Shown here: one piece after another, positions 15,431 to 22,326 of the stretch
How the letters are laid out: every line of letters begins with the position of its first letter
How positions within the stretch are numbered: position 1 is the first letter of the stretch
From: Oscillospiraceae bacterium
GTDB taxonomy: Bacteria > Bacillota > Clostridia > Oscillospirales > Oscillospiraceae
Length of the DNA stretch: 64,000 nucleotides
Assembly (NCBI GenBank): GCA_015067435.1
Contig: SVMM01000003.1
Span: 62,001 to 126,000, forward strand
Direction of reading: 5' to 3'
Program-made: the position numbers and the translations under genes
Notes under the pieces: generated by a model
Databases searched by the model: none
What the model was told of the DNA's origin: nothing
The model's input: only the letters and a program-made list of their open reading frames with translations

Positions 15431-17365
15431 TCATTTCATCTGTTCGCGCATGAATCTGACAAAGTCCTTTTCCGGCATGGGGCGGGCATAATAGAAGCCC
15501 TGGATATAGTCGCAGCCCATCGCCGTGACCATCTTCACCATCTCCTGCGTCTCAATGCCCTCCACGACCAGCTCCTTGCCGATCTCGCGCATCATCCGCA
15601 CCGTGTTGCGCATGATCGACCTCCCGCTCTCGCTGCCCATATCGTCCACGACGCTCTTGTCGATCTTGATGATCTTGAGCGGCAGCCGGGAAATCCGCTG
15701 GATATTGGAATACCCGGTGCCGTAATCGTCCAGCGAGAAGGTATAGCCGCGCTCGGAAAGCCGCCGGATGTTCTCCTCCATCACGCCGCCCACGCTGCCG
15801 TAGGTCGTCTCCGTGATCTCGAAGTTGACGCGCTCCGGTGAGACGCCGTACTTCTCCTCCAGCTGGCGCACCCGATCCGGCAGTTCCGTTTGCAGGCACT
15901 GCGCAACAGACAGGTTGATCTCCACGTAGGACATTCCCATCGCGTCCAGATCGTTCTCGGACAGAAAGCGGTAGACCGCCTCCAGCACAAAATCGCCGAT
16001 GGGAAGGATCAGCCCCCGGCTCTCCGCGGCAGGGACAAAGTATCCGGGCGGAATATAGCCCATTTCGTTGTCGCGCAGGCGGATCAGCGCCTCCGCGGTG
16101 CAAAAGCGCTGCTCCTTGACGGAGTAGATCGGCTGGTAGTACATCTCGAACCGGTTCTCCATGATCGCGCGCTTCAGAACGTCGTCAATGCCGCGCCCCA
16201 GCGCGTAGACCGCGGAGCCGACCACCTCCGACGCCTCGACACTGGCTTTTTCCTGCGGCACCATGCTTGTGAACTCACGGCTGAGATAGAGGATGCCCTC
16301 GGTGCTGTTCAGATCGTCGGGGCAGCGGATATGGCACACGCGCGGCAGGAGCCGGACGCCCAGCTCCGTGAACTTGTCCGTGGTGTTCCTGCGCTCAGCG
16401 AACAGGTGCAGCAGGTCGTGCATGCCGTCGTACGAAATGTCATCCAGCACGGTATACAGCGAGCCGGGACGTTCATAATAGATCTCGCAGTTCCGCATGT
16501 GCTGTGCAAGCACGTTTTTGATGTCGCCTGCAGCCTGAATAATATAGGCGTTGAAGAAATCCTCGCCGATGTACGTTCTGACCTCGTCCGCGTTGATGAA
16601 CCGGATGGCGAGGACCTGCGCGCTCTGTTTCGAGAGGATCAGCTTGTGCACCTCGTCCCGATACGCCTTGTTGTTCAAAAGGCCGGTCTCCATGTCGGTG
16701 ACCTCCTCCGGCCGGAACACAAAGAGCATAATCAGCAGGGATACGAACGCCGAGGCAAACATCTCCACCAGATACTGCGGGTAGAACATCTCGATGATGA
16801 CCGCGGTAAAGACGAAGAGATAGAACGCCGCCAGCGAAAGCCACTTGTCCAGCCCCAGATACCCTCTGGTCAGGAACAGGTACACGACGCCTGCCGCCGC
16901 ATAGAGCCCGGAGATCACATAGAGCCATATCAGCTGCGGGCCGCGCGCATAACCGTTCTCTTCGGTGATCCGGAAAACGCCGTGCGTCACCGGATTTGCC
17001 AGCAGCAGCGCCAGCAGCGCCGCATACGGCGCCAGAAGGATCGCCTTGTTCTTCCAGCTTCGCAGGCGGTAGGTCGTCCGCGTCACGGCGAAGACGAATA
17101 TCAGGTACAGCACGCTCGTCCCGTTGCGCAGCGCCTTGTAGGCGGTGGACAGCACATAGCCCAGAACCACTTCGGAGCGGGACAGCGGCGGCGTTCCGGC
17201 GACAAACTCCATGGCGATGTCGATGCCGGTCAGGGCGAGCGAGATCCAGAGCAGCTCGATGAACAGGCGGTTGGCGAAGCCCACCGTCAGCTTTTTGTCA
17301 TATAGTGCGAGCAGGATCGCGGCGTACACAAACAGCGCGCATATGTCAAAAAAGATGATTTTCAT
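15431..17365 (-). CDS. 7TM sensor with degenerate GGDEF and intact EAL phosphodiesterase
   Basis: A 644-residue membrane protein. Residues 1-215 hold seven or so hydrophobic segments. About 225-375 is a GGDEF-like fold (DMETGLLNNKAYRDEV) without the GGDEF motif. The C-terminal EAL domain (about 390-640) keeps its catalytic set: AEALIRL, INLSVAQ, FEITETTY, LDDYGTGYSN, IIKIDKS, VEGIET and QGFYYARPMP. It should hydrolyse cyclic di-GMP in response to a membrane signal. The gene is the last of a minus-strand cluster (22082 to 15431), 74 bp after the NlpC-like lipoprotein. Its membrane region resembles the two 7TM proteins upstream in the same cluster. Confidence 0.9.
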   Translation of the reverse strand: MKIIFFDICALFVYAAILLALYDKKLTVGFANRLFIELLWISLALTGIDIAMEFVAGTPPLSRSEVVLGYVLSTAYKALRNGTSVLYLIFVFAVTRTTYRLRSWKNKAILLAPYAALLALLLANPVTHGVFRITEENGYARGPQLIWLYVISGLYAAAGVVYLFLTRGYLGLDKWLSLAAFYLFVFTAVIIEMFYPQYLVEMFASAFVSLLIMLFVFRPEEVTDMETGLLNNKAYRDEVHKLILSKQSAQVLAIRFINADEVRTYIGEDFFNAYIIQAAGDIKNVLAQHMRNCEIYYERPGSLYTVLDDISYDGMHDLLHLFAERRNTTDKFTELGVRLLPRVCHIRCPDDLNSTEGILYLSREFTSMVPQEKASVEASEVVGSAVYALGRGIDDVLKRAIMENRFEMYYQPIYSVKEQRFCTAEALIRLRDNEMGYIPPGYFVPAAESRGLILPIGDFVLEAVYRFLSENDLDAMGMSYVEINLSVAQCLQTELPDRVRQLEEKYGVSPERVNFEITETTYGSVGGVMEENIRRLSERGYTFSLDDYGTGYSNIQRISRLPLKIIKIDKSVVDDMGSESGRSIMRNTVRMMREIGKELVVEGIETQEMVKMVTAMGCDYIQGFYYARPMPEKDFVRFMREQMK

Positions 17366-17439
17366 TGTGCACCCTCTGGATATCGTAAATCAGGCTCATG
17401 CAGGCAGAGACGCAAATGCCGCCCTCGCGCGGGTTCTTC

Positions 17440-18213
17440 CTATGCCACTCTCCGTCCGCTGATGAAGCGGTCTCGCCAGTACTGCACGTCCAGGTTCTGC
17501 ACCGAAGCGACCGTGCCCGGCTTGTTGCAGGCGATGAACTGCATGTCCCCCACGTAGATGCCCACGAACCCGGCGGAGCCGCCGATCTCGTTCGCCATCA
17601 CGCAGATATCGCCGCTCTGGAGGTCGTCCCATGCCACACTCTCGCCGAAATCCGCCATCTCGGAGGATCTGCGCGGGATCGCGATGCCGTTCTCGCGGCA
17701 GATGTAATAGACAAAGCCGGAATTGTCGAAGGTATCCGGACCGCTGCCGCCGCTCTCGAACGCGCACCCCAGCAGGTCATACGCCATCGACGCGATCCCC
17801 CCGGCAGCCGCCGAGCCGTCCTGCCGCACAGGTTCGGCGGGCGTCTCCGCCGCGGGCGCCGGCACGATCTCCGGAACCGCAGGCTCCGCCGGCCTCTCCG
17901 GCTCGGCCGGCTGCACGCTCTGGGACGGCAGCGGCGGCTCAGCCGGCTGCACGCTCTGGGACGGCAGCGGCGGCTCAGCCGGCTGCACGCTCTGGGACGG
18001 CAGCGGAGGTTCCGCCGGCGTCTGCGGCTCCTGTTCGCTCTTCGGCGCGGTTTGTGTCGTATCGGTGACGTCCGCGTTCTGCGCGGGGTCCTTCCCGTCG
18101 GCCTTGCCGCGGCCGCAGGCGGTCAGGAGCAGGGCGAGCACGAGCGCCAGAAGCAGCGTTCCGCGAAGCCGTGCTCCATTCCGTCCAACATATGTTTTGA
18201 AAAATCCGTTCAT
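17440..18213 (-). CDS. NlpC/P60-like lipoprotein lacking the catalytic Cys and His
   Basis: A 257-residue lipoprotein. The lipobox is LLLTAC (Cys about 33). A Pro/Glu-rich linker follows, containing three copies of a 12-residue unit (AEPPLPSQSVQP), encoded by a 36-bp tandem repeat. The C-terminal domain (about 140-257) follows the NlpC/P60 pattern, but the nucleophile motif D-C-S-G-F-V reads DNSGFVYYI, the catalytic His of HVGIYVG reads FVGIYVGD, and the third polar residue position reads FIACN. Endopeptidase activity is therefore unlikely; binding to peptidoglycan stem peptides or regulating another enzyme is possible. ATGA overlap with the upstream SpoIIE-type gene couples translation. Confidence in the domain is good, in its role low. 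Confidence 0.82.
   Translation of the reverse strand: MNGFFKTYVGRNGARLRGTLLLALVLALLLTACGRGKADGKDPAQNADVTDTTQTAPKSEQEPQTPAEPPLPSQSVQPAEPPLPSQSVQPAEPPLPSQSVQPAEPERPAEPAVPEIVPAPAAETPAEPVRQDGSAAAGGIASMAYDLLGCAFESGGSGPDTFDNSGFVYYICRENGIAIPRRSSEMADFGESVAWDDLQSGDICVMANEIGGSAGFVGIYVGDMQFIACNKPGTVASVQNLDVQYWRDRFISGRRVA
17906..18013 (-). repeat. Three tandem 36-bp repeats in the lipoprotein linker
   Basis: Units start at 17906, 17942 and 17978. The first two are identical and the third diverges at its end. Each encodes 12 residues of the Pro-rich linker. Copy number is probably variable by slippage between strains. Confidence 0.9.
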
Positions 18214-20066
18214 TCTGCTTCTCTCCCTTTGTACGCAAAGCCGAGCATCGTCAGATCGTCAAACTGCTCGGCGTCCTTCACAAAGCCGTCCACGGCGCGC
18301 CGCACGGCTTGCAGCATTTCCCGCGGCGCGGCGTCGGCGTTCTCGTTCAGCGCCGCGAGCATCCGCCCGGTGCCGAAGAGGGCGTTTTCCGCGTCGGTCG
18401 CCTCCGGCACGCCGTCCGTATAGACGAACAGCTTGTCCCCCGGCTCCAGCGCAAGGGTATACTCCTTGAACTTTATGCCCTCCATACCGCCGACGACGAA
18501 GCCGTGCTTGTCCTTGAACAGCTCAAACTCGCCGCCCGCACGCTTCAGCGCGGGGAATTCGTGCCCGGCGTTCGCGGCGGTCAGCGTGCCGGTGGATATC
18601 TTCAGAACGCCGATCCAGACCGTGACGAACATATCCGCGTCGTTGCGCTCGCAAAGCTGGTCATTGACGCGCCGCAGCGCTTCCGCGGGGCCGCACCCCG
18701 CCATGATCTGGTTGCGGAGCAGCGCCTTGGAGATCATCATGAACAGCGCCGCGGGAACGCCCTTGCCGGAGACGTCCGCGATCGTCAGCGCCAGATGGTC
18801 GCTGTCGATCAGGAAAAAGTCATAGAAGTCGCCGCCCACCTCCCTTGCGGGGTCCATGGCAGCATAGAGGTCAAACTCCGTCCGGTCCGGGAACGCCGGA
18901 AAGTTCATCGGAAGTATGCTGAGCTGGATATCCGCCGCGAGCTTGAGCTCCTTGTCCAGCCGGTCCAGCTCGGTCATCATGGAGACGATGCCGCGCATGG
19001 CGTCGCCGCTTTTCTTTCCCTCCATGACCGTGCGCAGAAAAGAGACCGCGTCCGTGTCCCTTTCGCGCATGAGGCAGCGCACCGAGATATGTATCTTATT
19101 CTCCGGATGCTCCGCGTTGTGCCGGCTCACCGCCTCGTCCGCCTGAGAGGTGTAATACTGCATGGTGGCGCGGCTTTCCACGTTGGAGAACATCACGAAT
19201 TTCTGCTTCTCCGTCCGGATCACGTCGCCCTCGCCGTGCAGCGTGCCGCGCAGAACGGCAAAGCACGCGGCGGGATCGCCCTCGGCCTCCAGGATCAGCG
19301 CGCTGCGCGTATCGTTCTTCCCGACAAGCGCCAGATCCAGCAGATAGACAACGTACCCCTTGTTGTACAGCCCCGATTCCTCGTCCACAAAGCGGAGCTC
19401 GCCGATCATGGAGAAGTAGATCAGCGTCACGCCGATCGCTATGCCCAGAATACCCGTGCTGTACTGCGTGAAAAACTGCGGGAGCTGGAACAGCAGCACG
19501 GACACGAGCATCGGCATGATGTGGAAAAAGCGGATCTTGGTCGCCCTGCGGTCATAGCTTCTGACCATCAGCGAGGCGGAGAGGAACAGAAGGTAGCTCA
19601 CCGCGATCATCACGTAGTAAAGCGGCTTCGCCTCGATCCGGTTGTCCGGCGCGATCGTAAACATGACGCCGTTGAAGAGATTGACGAGCAGCAGGAGCGC
19701 GAAGACCGCCAGCGGAGCGACCCTGAGCGCGCGCAGAAGGGGCTTCCGTCCCCCGCTGCGATAGAGCTTCTTTTCGACGAGGGCCAGCCACAGCCCGACG
19801 ATCGCCAGCTCGCAATATTCCTCCAGCGTCCGGAAGATCAGCGCCGCCGCGTGGCACCATGGGGCGCTCTGCCGGTACATCGCGTCAAAGGCGAAGCAGA
19901 CCAGGCAGGTAAACGTCACCTGACAGCAGAAGATGAAAAACAGCTGCAGCGCTTCGGTCTTCTTCTGCCGGATACGCTCCGACAAAACCAGCAGCAGGCC
20001 CATCACCAGAAGCGACGCGATATCCGCGTAGCAGGATACGATCGCCTCTCCCACGATCATGCCCAT
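18210..20066 (-). CDS. 7TM membrane protein with SpoIIE-type PP2C phosphatase
   Basis: A 618-residue sensor phosphatase. About 10-225 holds seven membrane segments. A GGDEF-derived fold without active motif follows (FVDEESGLYNKGYVVYL, about 230-370), then a short linker helix (ELDRLDKELKLAADIQLSILP). The SpoIIE/PP2C domain covers about 395-615 with the metal-binding motifs REVGGDFYDFF, IADVSGKGVPAALFM, NAGH, YTDGVPEAT and FDDLTML all present. Such enzymes dephosphorylate anti-sigma-antagonist proteins or Ser/Thr targets; no antagonist or anti-sigma gene is adjacent. It overlaps the upstream 7TM gene by 10 bp and the downstream lipoprotein by 4 bp, so all are in one operon. Confidence 0.92.
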   Translation of the reverse strand: MGMIVGEAIVSCYADIASLLVMGLLLVLSERIRQKKTEALQLFFIFCCQVTFTCLVCFAFDAMYRQSAPWCHAAALIFRTLEEYCELAIVGLWLALVEKKLYRSGGRKPLLRALRVAPLAVFALLLLVNLFNGVMFTIAPDNRIEAKPLYYVMIAVSYLLFLSASLMVRSYDRRATKIRFFHIMPMLVSVLLFQLPQFFTQYSTGILGIAIGVTLIYFSMIGELRFVDEESGLYNKGYVVYLLDLALVGKNDTRSALILEAEGDPAACFAVLRGTLHGEGDVIRTEKQKFVMFSNVESRATMQYYTSQADEAVSRHNAEHPENKIHISVRCLMRERDTDAVSFLRTVMEGKKSGDAMRGIVSMMTELDRLDKELKLAADIQLSILPMNFPAFPDRTEFDLYAAMDPAREVGGDFYDFFLIDSDHLALTIADVSGKGVPAALFMMISKALLRNQIMAGCGPAEALRRVNDQLCERNDADMFVTVWIGVLKISTGTLTAANAGHEFPALKRAGGEFELFKDKHGFVVGGMEGIKFKEYTLALEPGDKLFVYTDGVPEATDAENALFGTGRMLAALNENADAAPREMLQAVRRAVDGFVKDAEQFDDLTMLGFAYKGREAE

Positions 20067-20728
20067 GTCTTATCCTCCGTCAGCGGCTGGTTCATCACAT
20101 GGATATGCGCACAGGCGAGAAACAGCGTGTAGGTAAACGCCGTGGAGGAGATCTGCCGGAACCAGACGCCCATGGCAATACGCACCGCGACGGCAAGGAG
20201 GCAGAGGACAATCAGACGGCGATCCATCTGCCGGATCTTGCCGATCGCAATCAGGAAGTAAATGGCGGCGGGCACGAAAACGACGTTGTTGTACGGGCCG
20301 GAATGGTAGATCTGCCCTTCGTCGACGGAAAAGATCCAGCCCGTTTTCAGGTTGATGAGGAGCACCGCGAGGAGCAGCAGGCATGGGATAAGGTACGGCA
20401 GCTTCCGTGCCCGGACGCGCTCCTCGCTCCGATGGATGCGAAAATCCAGATAGAGCACGAAAAGATATGCGAATACCTCGAACGCCGTGTAGAATACGAT
20501 ATTCCCCGCGATCATCACCTCGCGGGCGCCGGGCAGGCCGCGCCCCTCCAGCAGATACGCCGCGGCGTCCGACGCCGCCAGAGCGATCACGGTCAGGGTC
20601 ATCGCAAAATACAGGTTGTCATCCAGCCTTCCGCGCTGCCGGTAAATCGAGGTGCACGCCAGTATCCCCACCAGAAACACCAGTGAGGATGCGTCCATGA
20701 TAAGGCTGCCGGCTGTTCCGTATGCCAA
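20057..20728 (-). CDS. 7TM membrane protein, sensor-only relative of its neighbours
   Basis: A 223-residue protein with about seven hydrophobic segments (for example SSLVFLVGILACTSIY, LYFAMTLTVIALAASDAAAY, LPYLIPCLLLLAVLLIN, LIVLCLLAVAVRIAMGVWF) and short loops with basic residues. It has no output domain, unlike the two 7TM proteins downstream. The start is a TTG at 20728 with GAAGGG at 7 nt; an ATG further in has no ribosome site. The architecture is that of the membrane half of the 7TM-phosphatase and 7TM-EAL proteins, so it may heterodimerise with them (inference). It sits 55 bp after the lipoprotein gene and overlaps the phosphatase gene. Confidence 0.8.
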   Translation of the reverse strand: MAYGTAGSLIMDASSLVFLVGILACTSIYRQRGRLDDNLYFAMTLTVIALAASDAAAYLLEGRGLPGAREVMIAGNIVFYTAFEVFAYLFVLYLDFRIHRSEERVRARKLPYLIPCLLLLAVLLINLKTGWIFSVDEGQIYHSGPYNNVVFVPAAIYFLIAIGKIRQMDRRLIVLCLLAVAVRIAMGVWFRQISSTAFTYTLFLACAHIHVMNQPLTEDKTWA

Positions 20729-20783
20729 GATCTTCCCTTCTTTCTGCTGCGATCCCCGCGCCTGTCTTCCGTCCCTGCGCCGG

Positions 20784-22082
20784 TCAGCGGATGGGCAGCG
20801 CGGCGTATTCCGGAGCGCTGAACCGGAACTGCTCCACCCGGAAGCCGAGCATATCCTCGAAATCAAAATCGCTGTTTTCGTCAAACCCGTCCGTGGGCGT
20901 GACCTTCGCTTCATACTCCATGAGATCCTTGTCGAAGGTCAGCATCGCGTCGCCTTCGAAGACGCTCCAGCCCGTGTTCTCATAGCCCGCGTCGACCAGA
21001 TCCTGCACCGTCTTGCCGGCAAAGGCGTCCAGCTCGTCCTGCGGCACGATGCAGCCGGTGAAATCGACGCAGTCGTCCACGGTGAGCTTGCCGAGGATCG
21101 CGTAGACGTCCTCGTTATAGGTGTCGGAGAAGAAATCCAGCGCTTCGTATGCCTCCATGTCCTCCGCGGATAGCACGGCGCTGAACTGGTACTGCCTGCC
21201 GTCCTTCTCCCCGACGGCGTAAACGCGGTCGTCCTCCATGGTGTAGAGCAGATAGTCGTCCTCGCCCAGCGTTGCGATCAGCTCGTCCAGCGTCCGATAC
21301 GGGCTGTCGACATGCTCGCCCTCCAGCGTGATGTCGCTGTAGCCGCCGTAGCTCTCGCCGATCGTGTAGGCGGGCAGGTCGATGGAGATGTTGTCGTAGG
21401 AGAATTTAAACTCGGCGCTCTCCTTTTCCCCGCCTGCCTCGGCTTCGTAAAGAATGGAGGAAACCGTCCCGTTCCTCGCCGTTCCGGTCACAGTCATCGT
21501 CGCGGCCTTGCCGTCCTCTTCACCGGTAATCACCGAGACAAGCTTCGACGTGACGGCGCCGTTCTCGGTTTTGTCGGTCTGCTTCGCCGAGAACTGAAGC
21601 GCGCCGTCGTCCTCCACGTCGTAGATGCCGGTAACGAACATCTGGAGCGTGCTTTCCAGCGATTCGGAGAACATGTCGTACATGTACTCGTCCTCATAGG
21701 CGGTCTCGCCGTCGCCGATGAAGTACTTCTTTCCGTCCTCGATGAACATGTAGTACGTGATATCCGAGGACGGGTCGACCAGGCAGAAGGTGTCGCCGCT
21801 CGCCATGAACGTGCTTGCCTCGGTCCCGTTGATGAAGCTGGTCATGGAAACGGGGTTTGCCTTCGCAAGGCCGCCGTAGAAGGCGTCGGCAAGCTTCTTC
21901 GCGTCTTCCTTCGTTTCGGCGGTCTTGACCGTTTCACTTGCCGCAGGCGCGGCGCTGCCGCCGCTGCTCTCGCCGCCGGCGGGCTCCGCGCTGCCGCCTC
22001 CGGACTTTTCCGCACAGCCGGAGAGCGAAATGGCAAGCGCCATAAGGACGGACAAGAGCAAAGCCGATACTCTTCTTCTCAC
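20784..22082 (-). CDS. Lipoprotein of unknown function, first gene of the 7TM operon
   Basis: A 432-residue lipoprotein. A GTG start at 22082 follows GGAGG at 8 nt. The signal (SALLLSVLMALAISLSGC) ends in a clear lipobox with Cys near 22, followed by a Gly/Ser/Glu-rich linker. The mature part is acidic and probably beta-rich, with repeated segments such as TFCLVDPSSDITYYMFIEDG and YLLYTMEDDRVYAVGEKDG that read as a beta-propeller- or LolA-like fold; no family is assigned. It would sit outside the membrane and could present a ligand to the 7TM proteins encoded downstream. A consensus promoter lies just upstream. Confidence 0.8.
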   Translation of the reverse strand: MRRRVSALLLSVLMALAISLSGCAEKSGGGSAEPAGGESSGGSAAPAASETVKTAETKEDAKKLADAFYGGLAKANPVSMTSFINGTEASTFMASGDTFCLVDPSSDITYYMFIEDGKKYFIGDGETAYEDEYMYDMFSESLESTLQMFVTGIYDVEDDGALQFSAKQTDKTENGAVTSKLVSVITGEEDGKAATMTVTGTARNGTVSSILYEAEAGGEKESAEFKFSYDNISIDLPAYTIGESYGGYSDITLEGEHVDSPYRTLDELIATLGEDDYLLYTMEDDRVYAVGEKDGRQYQFSAVLSAEDMEAYEALDFFSDTYNEDVYAILGKLTVDDCVDFTGCIVPQDELDAFAGKTVQDLVDAGYENTGWSVFEGDAMLTFDKDLMEYEAKVTPTDGFDENSDFDFEDMLGFRVEQFRFSAPEYAALPIR

Positions 22083-22119
22083 CTCATTTTCCTCCTTCAG
22101 AATTACATTCTGACATATT

Positions 22120-22148
22120 ATTATATCATACGCGGATTTGTTCCGCAA
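22120..22148 (-). promoter_or_regulatory. Promoter of the lipoprotein/7TM/SpoIIE operon
   Basis: On the minus strand TTGCGG (22143-22148), 17-bp spacer, TATAAT (22120-22125), about 30 bp upstream of the GTG start. Confidence 0.8.
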
Positions 22149-22214
22149 TCCCTTTCTGCCCCCTTGCAGAACCGTTGTAAAACTGGAAAAATCCGGTTTT
22201 CCATCGACGCGCGC

Positions 22215-22242
22215 TTGCAAATTTCGCAATTCATGATATAGT
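22215..22242 (+). promoter_or_regulatory. Promoter of the SLH-hydrolase-phosphatase gene
   Basis: TTGCAA (22215-22220), 16-bp spacer, TATAGT (22237-22242). It is divergent from the lipoprotein promoter 70 bp away. The leader is about 78 nt. Confidence 0.7.
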
Positions 22243-22326
22243 TTATTGTTGTCTGCGGAAATCCTCGTTCACCGTTTCATACGGGAAGCGCGCAGGCAAA
22301 ACGACAAAATAGGAAGGAAGGATCAC

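Noticed and set aside
17906-18013. CRISPR-like array
   Set aside because: The three 36-bp units are contiguous with no spacers and encode a Pro-rich protein repeat.
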